From contig NZ_AP024883.1 of assembly GCF_024346955.1 (NCBI RefSeq), forward strand, positions 186,001 through 250,000: DNA of 64,000 bases, in the 5' to 3' direction. The stretch's first letter is position 1. Each line of letters starts with the position of its first letter. Under the pieces are notes generated by a model that did no database searches, was not told the DNA's origin, and saw only the letters and a program-made list of their open reading frames with translations. This DNA is from Vibrio mangrovi (GTDB taxonomy: Bacteria; Pseudomonadota; Gammaproteobacteria; Enterobacterales; Vibrionaceae). Below are positions 42,270 through 50,724 of the stretch, in pieces. The position numbers and the translations under genes are program-made.

Positions 42270-42299
42270 GGTGAACCCCTGAAGTTGAGGGGATTCACC
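42270..42299 (+). terminator. Hairpin after the lacI-type gene
   Basis: GGTGAACCCCT and AGGGGATTCACC pair with one bulged base, 32 bases after the stop. No T tract follows, so termination strength is uncertain. The rest of the gap to 42606 shows no gene. Confidence 0.5.
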
Positions 42300-42606
42300 A
42301 CCGTACTATCTCCGATTGAAACGACTCTCCTTTCCCCGCTTATTCAAAGCATTTTATTTTCAGGAGATGAAATTGTTTGATATCAATAGAATGAGTACTG
42401 ATTATTATGGTCTAATTCTTAGACCAAGCTAGATGAATTATAAATATCCGATTGACTTCAAAGGAAAAATTTAATATTTGTAAAGAATATTATTCATCCT
42501 ATGAGATTGATTTCATTTTTAACGATGTTCAGTACAACTCACACCTGAATTAAATTCGTTAAACCAGATGATGATTATCTGAAGCGAAACTTGAATATTT
42601 AAACCT

Positions 42607-43077
42607 ATGAATATGACTTTGATTGAGGGTAGGGTTAAATCCTGCCAGGCTGTAACACAAAATGCTGTTCGCATAGAGCTGGAAGGTTCTCAAACAGTCA
42701 TTCGTCTGACACTGTCAGAACCATGGGTTTTAGAAGATGGCGACCTTGTTGCTGTCTCTGGACTTCAGGACCCAGAAAGCGACGTTTTTTTAGGGTATGG
42801 TTATGTTAATCAGTCAAAAAACATCAAAGCATCCATGCGTAGTAATGGCATGCCATTTATTCTCTTTGGTGGTGTTCTTACCGTGATCACTCTGTGTATT
42901 CTCGCCTTTATTTTTTCTGGTGATGGCTACATACATTTGTCTGATTTTATTCTGGCTATCCCACCATTTTTAGTTCTGCTGTTTTCCACTTTTTTCATCA
43001 AAGTGGGAGTAAAGGCAAAGAGAAAAGAGAAGGCGGTGAGAAGAATGCTGAATGAAGTGCAATTGATGAAGAAATAG
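42607..43077 (+). CDS. Hypothetical two-helix membrane protein
   Basis: 156 residues (or 154 from the ATG at 42613). The first ~75 residues are soluble and beta-rich (IEGRVKSCQAVTQNAVRIEL), followed by two hydrophobic helices (PFILFGGVLTVITLCILAFI and FILAIPPFLVLLFSTFF) and a basic tail. The soluble part may be an OB-like domain. No clear ribosome binding site. I do not recognise the family. It is one of two genes in an AT-richer stretch that separates the PTS operon from the conserved block beginning with yicC. Confidence 0.5.
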   Translation: MNMTLIEGRVKSCQAVTQNAVRIELEGSQTVIRLTLSEPWVLEDGDLVAVSGLQDPESDVFLGYGYVNQSKNIKASMRSNGMPFILFGGVLTVITLCILAFIFSGDGYIHLSDFILAIPPFLVLLFSTFFIKVGVKAKRKEKAVRRMLNEVQLMKK

Positions 43078-43198
43078 ATACTTCCAGCCTGTGTTTGATT
43101 TATGTACAACAGGAAAAACTACCAAAGCCCAATAAGATAGCTTATGCAGTAAGATAGCTACTTTCTATGAGTGGGGATGAATGAAAGTAGCCGATAGA

Positions 43199-43942
43199 TC
43201 AATGGTCAGAGACTGTTACTGTATCATGATAAATATCATCGGATAGATGAAAGACGTTGAATCCAATCTCTCTTTTTTGATCATACTTCATCTCATGATG
43301 GCAAGAGTGATCAAACTGAATCCATGAGGATGGGCATGATAAAAACACAGTATTTTCTCTTTCTTCTATGAAGTAGTTATGACAATGCCCATAAGAAAGA
43401 TATTTTAAATTATTTATTTTCAGTAGCGATTTCATAAATAAATCACCATTATCAAGGCATATTTTTTTAAACCACTCCGCTCCAATTTTAAAAGGTGGAT
43501 GATGAATAAAAACTATCTTATTCGAGTTTTCTCTAAGCTTAGACTTTATAACTTCAAAATGAGAAAGGTCTATCTTTCCTCCACCCAGATATTCTCCTTT
43601 TTCACTGGAATCCAAGAAAACTATATCATTGTTGCCTATCTCTAGAGTATCTTGAATTTTAAAGAAGTCTGCTTGTTTGGCTAACTCTCTCATTAAGGCT
43701 ATATCATCATGATTACCAGGAATAACATATATTTCATTTTGAGTGAAATTTCTTATATATTTATAAAGCTCTATGTAATGTGCTTTATCTGCTTTCATTA
43801 CCATATCACCAGAAAGAACCAAAATATATTCATCATATAACTTATTGATTTTGTTTAATACTAAGGATAGGTTTTTCCTTGAATCGTGACTTTTATCTCT
43901 AATGCAAAAGTGTATATCTGATATCTGAACTATTTTATCCAT
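43199..43942 (-). CDS. Calcineurin-like metallophosphoesterase (CpdA-like)
   Basis: 247 residues with all metallophosphoesterase motifs in order: QISDIHF (D-x-H), LSGDM, PGNHDD, FIHHPPFK and YGHCHN, which bind the dinuclear metal centre. The pattern is of the class III cyclic-nucleotide phosphodiesterase (CpdA/YfcE) type, but the substrate cannot be told from sequence. The gene is markedly more AT-rich than the flanking genes and its codon use differs, suggesting transfer. It stands alone downstream of the yicC terminator. Confidence 0.75.
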   Translation of the reverse strand: MDKIVQISDIHFCIRDKSHDSRKNLSLVLNKINKLYDEYILVLSGDMVMKADKAHYIELYKYIRNFTQNEIYVIPGNHDDIALMRELAKQADFFKIQDTLEIGNNDIVFLDSSEKGEYLGGGKIDLSHFEVIKSKLRENSNKIVFIHHPPFKIGAEWFKKICLDNGDLFMKSLLKINNLKYLSYGHCHNYFIEERENTVFLSCPSSWIQFDHSCHHEMKYDQKREIGFNVFHLSDDIYHDTVTVSDH

Positions 43943-44002
43943 TTTTATTTAGGTTCCCTATGATTTTCAATTTCGTACATATTGTGCCTGAACTAGGGAA
44001 AT

Positions 44003-44027
44003 AAAAAAGCCCTTGTATAAGGGCTTT
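44003..44027 (-). terminator. Rho-independent terminator after yicC
   Basis: Stem AAAGCCCTT/AAGGGCTTT with a GTAT loop; on the minus strand it runs into TTTTTTAT, 28 bases after the yicC stop. Confidence 0.88.
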
Positions 44028-44054
44028 ATAAACGTTAATGGAATAACTTGGAAG

Positions 44055-44921
44055 TTACTCTATATTTTGGATCTGCTCCCTCATTTGCTCAATTAACACT
44101 TTAAGCTCGACGCCGGAAGCGGTGACTTCGGTGTTGATTGATTTTGAGGCCAGAGTGTTCGATTCGCGGTTGAATTCCTGCATCATAAAATCGAGGCGTC
44201 GGCCACAGGAGCCGCCTTTATTGAGGATGTTTTTGGTCTCTTTGACATGAGAATCGAGCCGATCCAGCTCTTCGGCGACATCAGATTTCTGAGCCAATAA
44301 GATGAGCTCTTGTTCTACCCGGCCAGGATCGAGTTCGATTTTAGCTTCTTCAAACTTGTTGAACAGGCGTTCCCGCTGCCATTCGATAACTTCCGGCATG
44401 TGGGCGCGTACCTTAGTGACTTCCTGAGTGATTGCATCCAGACGCTGTTCAATCAGCACTTTCATGTTTTCACCTTCACGCCCGCGGGTTTCGATGAAGT
44501 CAGTTAAAGCACCATCAAATTCTTCCAGTAGTAAAGTGTTGATCGTGTCCATATCTTGTTCAGGCGTTTCCATTACACCTGGCCATTGCATCACCTGAAA
44601 TGGGTTGACCCGGCTGAGTTCTCCGGTCATATGCATGACTTGATTGGCGGCTTCGATTACCTGTTTGGCGAGATTTTCGTTAATTGTAAGCTCACCTGTT
44701 GCCGAATGCTTGGCGTCAAAGCGCAGGTTACATTCTACTTTTCCCCGGGCCAGACGCTTACGAAAGCGTTCGCGTAAAATCGGCTCTAGACCACGGAACT
44801 GCTCAGGGAGTCGAAAATAGGTTTCGAGATAGCGTTGATTGACAGAGCGGATTTCCCATATGGCGGTGCCCCAGTCAGCCTTGACCTCTTTGCGTGCGTA
44901 CGCGGTCATACTATAAATCAT
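44055..44921 (-). CDS. yicC: YicC family endoribonuclease
   Basis: 288 residues from the start at 44921 (IYSMTAYARKEVKADWGTAI); the frame extends upstream without support, and AAGGAA precedes the chosen ATG. The motifs SVNQRYLETYFRLPEQFRGL and the C-terminal RRLDFMMQEFNRESNTLASK are conserved in YicC, recently shown to be an RNase acting on small RNAs in E. coli. Divergent from rph, as in other gamma-proteobacteria. Confidence 0.92.
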   Translation of the reverse strand: MIYSMTAYARKEVKADWGTAIWEIRSVNQRYLETYFRLPEQFRGLEPILRERFRKRLARGKVECNLRFDAKHSATGELTINENLAKQVIEAANQVMHMTGELSRVNPFQVMQWPGVMETPEQDMDTINTLLLEEFDGALTDFIETRGREGENMKVLIEQRLDAITQEVTKVRAHMPEVIEWQRERLFNKFEEAKIELDPGRVEQELILLAQKSDVAEELDRLDSHVKETKNILNKGGSCGRRLDFMMQEFNRESNTLASKSINTEVTASGVELKVLIEQMREQIQNIE

Positions 44922-45146
44922 CAAATTTTCCTTAGGTCTTGAAGATTTGGAATCTGCTATTCGCTTCATCTTAACACAAATCTGTAGTTCAAGGCGTGAG
45001 TTGATAACGAATCCGGCAGATTGATGTATTCTTCGTTATATAACCTTGGTAACGTCGAGTTCCTGATGGTGGTTTGCTGGTCTGATTTCCGCTATAATCT
45101 GCGGCCAATTTCATCACTCATCCAGATAAAAACAGGTAGCTACCTT

Positions 45147-45863
45147 ATGCGTCCAAACGACCGTGCTGCGGATCAAGTTCGTCCGATTAAAATTACCCGC
45201 AATTATACCGCTTATGCCGAAGGCTCTGTGCTGGTTGAATTCGGAAATACTAAAGTGTTGTGTAATGCCAGTGTCGAAGAAAATGTACCACGCTGGTTGA
45301 AAGGTCAGGGGAAAGGCTGGGTGACAGCTGAATATGGTATGTTACCACGGGCAACACACTCCCGGACCCGTCGGGAAGCGACCAGTGGAAAGCAGGGTGG
45401 TCGTACGATGGAGATTCAGCGTTTGATTGCCCGTAGTTTACGTGCAGTCGTCGATCTGGCAGCGATGGGTGAAATCATGATCACTGTCGATTGTGATGTG
45501 ATTCAGGCTGATGGCGGAACCCGGACTGCATCAATTACCGGTGCCAGTGTGGCGATGGCGGATGCGTTCCAACATCTGGTTAGTTCCGGAAAGCTGAAGA
45601 AAAACCCTATGAAAGGCCATGTAGCTGCGGTTTCTGTCGGCATTCTGGGTGAAGATGTCTTATGCGATTTGGAATATGTTGAAGATTCGGCTGCCGATAC
45701 AGACATGAATGTCGTGATGACCGAAGAAGGTAAAATGATCGAAATTCAGGGTACTGCTGAAGGTGAACCGTTCAGTCATGAACAGTTACTGGATCTGCTG
45801 GCTGTCGCGAAAAAAGGTATTAGCGATATTGTCGCAGTGCAGAAAGCTGCATTAGAGAATTAA
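45147..45863 (+). CDS. rph: Ribonuclease PH
   Basis: 238 residues from the ATG at 45147 (RPNDRAADQVRPIKITRNYT), the normal length; the open frame upstream is not part of the protein. Conserved phosphate-binding and catalytic segments include RSLRAVVDLAAMGEIMITVD and CDVIQADGGTRTASITGA. It trims the 3' ends of tRNA precursors by phosphorolysis. Followed by a terminator and pyrE, the classic rph-pyrE order. Confidence 0.95.
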   Translation: MRPNDRAADQVRPIKITRNYTAYAEGSVLVEFGNTKVLCNASVEENVPRWLKGQGKGWVTAEYGMLPRATHSRTRREATSGKQGGRTMEIQRLIARSLRAVVDLAAMGEIMITVDCDVIQADGGTRTASITGASVAMADAFQHLVSSGKLKKNPMKGHVAAVSVGILGEDVLCDLEYVEDSAADTDMNVVMTEEGKMIEIQGTAEGEPFSHEQLLDLLAVAKKGISDIVAVQKAALEN

Positions 45864-45871
45864 TTGTAGAG

Positions 45872-45899
45872 AAATAGCTCCTGTCGGGGCTATTTTTTT
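45872..45899 (+). terminator. Terminator/attenuator between rph and pyrE
   Basis: Stem AAATAGCTCC/GGGGCTATTT (one G-T pair) followed by seven Ts. In E. coli a terminator at this place acts as the pyrE attenuator that responds to UTP through rph translation; the same layout is seen here. Confidence 0.85.
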
Positions 45900-46001
45900 A
45901 TCTGCCGGTTTATTATTTACAGGGAAACTTGTTTGCAGGAATCCAGCCTGCTGGAAAATCGGTTGTGAAGAGACAAATATAAACGTAAAGAGAGAAAGTA
46001 A

Positions 46002-46646
46002 ATGAAAGCGTACCAGCGTGAATTTATTGAATTTGCCCTTGAAAAAGAAGTTCTGAAATTTGGTGAGTTTACCTTGAAATCCGGTCGGAAGAGCCCTTAT
46101 TTTTTCAACGCCGGCCTGTTTAATACCGGGCGGGATCTGGCGCGTCTGGGACGTTTTTATGCCGCAGCTTTGGTTGATTCAGGGATTGATTATGATGTGT
46201 TATTCGGCCCTGCGTATAAAGGTATTCCGATTGCGACAACAACGGCAGTTGCTTTAGCTGATCATCACAATGTTGATACGCCATACTGTTTCAACCGGAA
46301 AGAAGCCAAAGATCATGGTGAAGGCGGTCATCTGGTCGGCAGTGTGCTGGAAGGAAGAATCATGCTGGTGGATGATGTGATTACAGCCGGAACCGCAATT
46401 CGTGAGTCGATGGAAATTATCAAAGCCAATGGTGCCGAGTTGGCTGGTGTATTGGTAGCGATCGACCGTCAGGAGAAAGGCAAGGGAGAACTATCTGCAA
46501 TTCAGGAAGTCGAAAGAGACTTTGGCTGTGCGGTGATTTCAATTGTGGGTCTGACGGATTTAATTACTTATCTGGAAGAGCAGGGCGATAATGCTGCGCA
46601 TCTGCAGGCAGTTAAAGCCTATCGTGACCAGTATGGTGTGGCATAA
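46002..46646 (+). CDS. pyrE: Orotate phosphoribosyltransferase
   Basis: 214 residues. The PRPP-binding motif IMLVDDVITAGTAIRESM and the N-terminal KFGEFTLKSGRKSPYFFNAG identify PyrE. It makes orotidine 5'-phosphate from orotate and PRPP in pyrimidine synthesis. AGAGAGAAAG precedes the ATG. Usual length is 213-214 residues. Confidence 0.96.
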   Translation: MKAYQREFIEFALEKEVLKFGEFTLKSGRKSPYFFNAGLFNTGRDLARLGRFYAAALVDSGIDYDVLFGPAYKGIPIATTTAVALADHHNVDTPYCFNRKEAKDHGEGGHLVGSVLEGRIMLVDDVITAGTAIRESMEIIKANGAELAGVLVAIDRQEKGKGELSAIQEVERDFGCAVISIVGLTDLITYLEEQGDNAAHLQAVKAYRDQYGVA

Positions 46647-46669
46647 CTTCCCGGACTAAATGGAATACG

Positions 46670-46699
46670 GATGGATGTGGTTCCACATCCATCTATTTA
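46670..46699. terminator. Convergent terminator between pyrE and lpxM-type gene
   Basis: Perfect 11-bp inverted repeat GATGGATGTGG/CCACATCCATC with a minimal loop, followed by TATTTAT, in the 71-base gap between convergent genes. Confidence 0.65.
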
Positions 46700-46717
46700 T
46701 CCCATCAGAATCAGTCA

Positions 46718-47686
46718 TTACTGGTAGATTTTTTTACCGTCACGCTGTGTTTGCAGCAAAAACAGATTCCACATGTATTGCTCCGGATGCGGGGTAACCA
46801 GATCTTCGATAGCTTTATTCATTGCCCGGGCATCCTGCTCTTCATCTCCTGTCGGGAAATTTTCAATGGCCGGGAGGATATACACTTCGTACTTGGATGT
46901 TTTATCGTTGTAGGCCGGTAGCACCGGAATGACTTTCGCTCTGGATAGACGAGCCATCTTACCAAAGCCTTTCAGTGTGGCTTTTTCAGTGGCAAAAAAT
47001 GGCACAAAAACAGAGTTCTGCGGGCCGTGATCTTCATCCGGAAGCCAGTAACCGATATAACCATCTTTAATTGAACGGACAAACGGTTTGACGCCGGCAT
47101 CCCGCGCAAAAATACGCCCGCCATATTGCATCCGCTGGACATGCATCAGCCAGTCACCAATCGGATTGCGCTGTGGTTTCATGATGGTTGTGACTTTATA
47201 GCCACGGGCCGCTAGCATAACTGCTGGGTAATCGACAGCCCATGCATGCGGTGCGAGGATAATTACTTTTTCACCGGCATCCAGTAACGGCAGTAGGTTT
47301 TCTTCACCAATCAGAACGCCCCGCTGTTGGTTATGTCTGGTCGAACGGACTAAAAATTCTGAATAACCCAGCATATATTGTGCAGCTTTGACAAACGTTT
47401 CATGCAGGATTTCCTCACGCTCGGATTCGCTCTTTTCCGGGAAACAGTAGGCGAGATTGACTCTGGCCCGGCGGACGACCCGGCCGTTCTTATTTACAAT
47501 CAGTTTTGACATTTTTCGCGCAAGGCCGTCACGCCATTTGGGGGGCATGAAAGCAAACAGTGCTGCGAAAAAAACACCGAGCCATGTTCCCCAGTGGCGA
47601 GGATGCAGAAAGGCCCACTGGAACGTCGGGTTGTGCAGATAGCCGTCGATGCTGTTCTTATTGTGATTTTCTGGAGCTGTGCTCAT
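46718..47686 (-). CDS. Lipid A secondary acyltransferase, LpxM/LpxN type
   Basis: About 322 residues from the ATG at 47686 (STAPENHNKNSIDGYLHNPT), preceded by CAGGA; the longer frame overlaps the previous gene. A single N-terminal hydrophobic helix, the catalytic HX4D motif HAWAVD and the family segment YWLPDEDHGPQNSVFVPFFA are present. It adds a secondary acyl chain to Kdo2-lipid A at the inner membrane. In V. cholerae the equivalent gene between pyrE and lpxL (VC0212, LpxN) adds 3-hydroxylaurate; whether this one has the same preference cannot be read from sequence. Confidence 0.88.
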   Translation of the reverse strand: MSTAPENHNKNSIDGYLHNPTFQWAFLHPRHWGTWLGVFFAALFAFMPPKWRDGLARKMSKLIVNKNGRVVRRARVNLAYCFPEKSESEREEILHETFVKAAQYMLGYSEFLVRSTRHNQQRGVLIGEENLLPLLDAGEKVIILAPHAWAVDYPAVMLAARGYKVTTIMKPQRNPIGDWLMHVQRMQYGGRIFARDAGVKPFVRSIKDGYIGYWLPDEDHGPQNSVFVPFFATEKATLKGFGKMARLSRAKVIPVLPAYNDKTSKYEVYILPAIENFPTGDEEQDARAMNKAIEDLVTPHPEQYMWNLFLLQTQRDGKKIYQ

Positions 47687-47705
47687 GAACGCAAAATCCT
47701 GATTC

Positions 47706-48650
47706 TTATTGATATCGTGAGTTATTTGTTCCGTCAGGTAACGATTTAAATCGTTTGTGTAACCACATCCACTGTTCCGGTGCACGCATAATGATCATTT
47801 CAATGTATTTATTTAAATAGGCAGCGGCGGCACTCATATCTTTTTGCGGATAGTCATCTTCGATGGAAATATCTGCCATGATTTCATATTTTCCCTGAGC
47901 CGTCCGGAATCCGGATACGGGAACAAGGGCACACTTGCTAGGATAGGCAATAAGGCTGGTACCCGTTGTGGTGCAGGCTTCTTCAACCGCAAAAAAAGGC
48001 ACAAAGACCGACTTATTGTGTCCGTAGTCCTGATCCGGCAGGTAAAACAATCGCTCGCCTTTGCGTAAGACCCGAATCATCTGTTTGAGGTCACGCCGGT
48101 AAACCAGTTGGTTGCCGTTCCGGGTTCGGCCACGATACTGGATAAACTCGTAAGCCGGATTACTGTGTGGGCGATAAACGCCATAACCGGGCAGACCGAG
48201 TACGGCAAAACCGCGGGCACAGATTTCCAGATTCAGAGCGTGGACCGCACACAGAAGAACACCTTTATGATTTTCTGCGTGTTTTCTCAGGGCACTGATA
48301 TCTTTTTCTATCAGAATGCGGCGAAAACGCCAGGTCGGCCAGAACCAGGTAATGCCTGATTCGATTAATGCAGCCCCGGTATTCTTAAAGTTTTCGGCTA
48401 CCATTGCCTCAATATCATGTGATGACATTTCCGGGAAGGCGAGTTGCAGGTTTCGTCTGGCAATATGAACCCGTTTTTTACCAATCTTCATTCCCATTTT
48501 TCCCAGCGCTCGCCCGAGAGAGAGCGATACCGAGTAGGGAAGCAGATTGACTATTGCAGCCAGCAGGCCAAACCCAAACCAGACACCCCAATATTTGGGG
48601 TGTAGTAAAGTGATGGAAAAGGCAGGTTTGCCTATTTTGTAATCATTCAT
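47706..48650 (-). CDS. lpxL: Lipid A secondary acyltransferase, LpxL type
   Basis: 314 residues with one N-terminal membrane helix and the catalytic HALNLE (H-x4-E) motif typical of LpxL, plus LFYLPDQDYGHNKSVFVPFF. It transfers the first secondary acyl chain to Kdo2-lipid IVA. It precedes the lpxM-type gene by 19 bases and follows slmA by six bases, so slmA-lpxL-lpxM are probably one transcript. Confidence 0.9.
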   Translation of the reverse strand: MNDYKIGKPAFSITLLHPKYWGVWFGFGLLAAIVNLLPYSVSLSLGRALGKMGMKIGKKRVHIARRNLQLAFPEMSSHDIEAMVAENFKNTGAALIESGITWFWPTWRFRRILIEKDISALRKHAENHKGVLLCAVHALNLEICARGFAVLGLPGYGVYRPHSNPAYEFIQYRGRTRNGNQLVYRRDLKQMIRVLRKGERLFYLPDQDYGHNKSVFVPFFAVEEACTTTGTSLIAYPSKCALVPVSGFRTAQGKYEIMADISIEDDYPQKDMSAAAAYLNKYIEMIIMRAPEQWMWLHKRFKSLPDGTNNSRYQ

Positions 48651-48656
48651 AAAACG

Positions 48657-49247
48657 TTATTTCAGTTGTGCACTGAGCAGTGACCAGTATTCGTCAAAGT
48701 TTGCCGTCGGCTGATATTTAAAATCTGAACGGACAAAGCGGTTCAGGCTTCCTTCAACCTGCCCTAATAGTTGGGCGGCCAGAATATTTTCTCCGACCGG
48801 GAATGATTTTCCTTCCCGGAGCTGGCGTTCCCGCAGTATTTGCCGCAAAGAGGTTTCAATCCGCTCGAAGAGCTGATTGATCCGTTCGCGCAGACGCTCA
48901 TTTTCAAACATCAGGGCATGACCGGATAGTATCCGTGTCAGGCCGGGATTACGTTCGGAGAATGTCAAAATCAACTGCATGACCATGTTCAGACGGTTTA
49001 AGGTATCTTTTTCTTCATGGAGGATCATGTTGATCCGTGACATGAGTGTCTCTTCGATAAACTCGATCAACCCTTCGAACATCCGGGCTTTACTGGGAAA
49101 ATGACGATAGAGCGCCGCTTCTGAAACACCGACCTGTCTGGCGAGCTTGGCGGTAGTAATGCGAGAAGCGCCATCATGAGACTCCAGCATTTCAGCCAGA
49201 GCCTGAAGAATTTCGTCACGACGATTACTTTTTTTTGTTCCGGTCAT
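48657..49247 (-). CDS. slmA: Nucleoid occlusion factor SlmA
   Basis: 196 residues from the ATG at 49247 (TGTKKSNRRDEILQALAEML). The TetR-type helix-turn-helix is ITTAKLARQVGVSEAALYRH, followed by FPSKARMFEGLIEFIEETLM. SlmA binds specific chromosomal sites and blocks FtsZ ring assembly over the nucleoid. Upstream of coaBC on the same strand, the conserved order. Confidence 0.93.
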   Translation of the reverse strand: MTGTKKSNRRDEILQALAEMLESHDGASRITTAKLARQVGVSEAALYRHFPSKARMFEGLIEFIEETLMSRINMILHEEKDTLNRLNMVMQLILTFSERNPGLTRILSGHALMFENERLRERINQLFERIETSLRQILRERQLREGKSFPVGENILAAQLLGQVEGSLNRFVRSDFKYQPTANFDEYWSLLSAQLK

Positions 49248-49323
49248 TTCCGTACCTTTTCCGTTACCACATGCTATCAATCACAGACTGAGCGAGAAAA
49301 TTCAGTCAGTTATTGTTTGTATT

Positions 49324-50526
49324 TTATCCTATTTTTTCGCTGATGAGTGTCATCAGTTCCAGTGCAAGCTGAGACTTGGATGCCAGCGGCAGTTTTTTCT
49401 CACCCGATGGCCAGAACAGATGAAGCGCATTTTGATCACTATTGAATCCCTGCCCACTGACTGAAACATCATTGGCGCAGATCATGTCCAGATTCTTACG
49501 GGCCATTTTTGAGCGGGCATATTGCTCAACCTGTTGTGTTTCTGCGGCAAAACCGATAGTAAATGGCCGATTGCTGGTCATCGCGGCGACAGAGGCGACA
49601 ATATCCGGATTTTTGACCAGTGTGATGGTCATTGTATCGGAATCATCGGTTTTCTTAATTTTCTGTTCGGCAACGTCAACCGGGCGGTAGTCGGCAACAG
49701 CAGCACAACTGATGAAAACATTGTGTGACTGGGCCTGTGTCATCACGGCTTCATACATGCTTGATGCGCTGGTGACATCGACCCGTTGTACACCTGTTGG
49801 TGTTGAGAGACTGGTTGGTCCGGCAATCAGAGTGACGTTTGCGCCAAGCTGCGCGGCTGCCTTTGCAATCTCAAATCCCATTTTGCCGGAACTGTGGTTG
49901 GTAATATATCGAACCGGGTCGATATCTTCCCGGGTCGGCCCTGCGGTAATCAGAACGGATTTTCCGGAGAGTAATTTTGGCTGGAAGAACTGTTCACATA
50001 AACCAACCAGTTGCATCGGTTCCAGCATGCGGCCAGGACCAACGTCCCCACAAGCCTGCTCACCGGCGTCCGGCCCCCAGATATGCATGCCAAATGATTC
50101 GAGGGTATGCAGATTTCTTTGGGTTGCGACATGACGGTACATTTGCTGGTTCATAGCCGGAGCAACTGCAACCGGAGCCTGAGTGGCCAGTATCAGCGTG
50201 GAAAGCAGGTCATTGCCCATTCCGGCTGCTACTCTGGCAATCAGATCAGCACTTGCCGGTGCCAGAAGGACTAAATCGGCCCATTTTGCCAGTTCTATAT
50301 GTCCCATTGAGCGTTCGGCTGCCGGATCCAGTAGGCTGTCTGAAACCGGATGACCGGAAACGGCCTGCATGGTGAGCGGTGTAATGAAAGCTTTGGCCGC
50401 ATTTGTCATAACAACCCTGATTTCTGCACCGTGATCGATTAGACGGCGAGTTAGTTCAGCGCACTTATATGCTGCGATGCCACCACTGATCCCCAGCAGT
50501 ATTTTTTTTCCTGCCAATGTTTGCAT
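49324..50526 (-). CDS. coaBC: CoaBC bifunctional PPC decarboxylase / PPC synthetase
   Basis: About 400 residues from the ATG at 50526 (QTLAGKKILLGISGGIAAYK). The N-terminal half is the FMN-dependent phosphopantothenoylcysteine decarboxylase (PAMNQQMY and ACGDVGPGRM segments), the C-terminal half the CTP-dependent synthetase (LITAGPTREDIDPVRYITNH with SSGKMG). It performs two steps of coenzyme A synthesis. Confidence 0.95.
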   Translation of the reverse strand: MQTLAGKKILLGISGGIAAYKCAELTRRLIDHGAEIRVVMTNAAKAFITPLTMQAVSGHPVSDSLLDPAAERSMGHIELAKWADLVLLAPASADLIARVAAGMGNDLLSTLILATQAPVAVAPAMNQQMYRHVATQRNLHTLESFGMHIWGPDAGEQACGDVGPGRMLEPMQLVGLCEQFFQPKLLSGKSVLITAGPTREDIDPVRYITNHSSGKMGFEIAKAAAQLGANVTLIAGPTSLSTPTGVQRVDVTSASSMYEAVMTQAQSHNVFISCAAVADYRPVDVAEQKIKKTDDSDTMTITLVKNPDIVASVAAMTSNRPFTIGFAAETQQVEQYARSKMARKNLDMICANDVSVSGQGFNSDQNALHLFWPSGEKKLPLASKSQLALELMTLISEKIG

Positions 50527-50724
50527 TTTTTCATTCCTTAACAACTCTGCGCGCTATGCTAGCACAACTCCTGAGAAGATGTCAGAACTGTGTCAGAGAC
50601 GGACTCATCCGCCCAGAATACCATATTTGCAGACTTGAGTATTACTCACAGATATTTGCAGAAATATATGCAATAAGGGTTATATTTATGAATTGTAAAT
50701 TGAGATAAATAGGTGAGGAATCTT

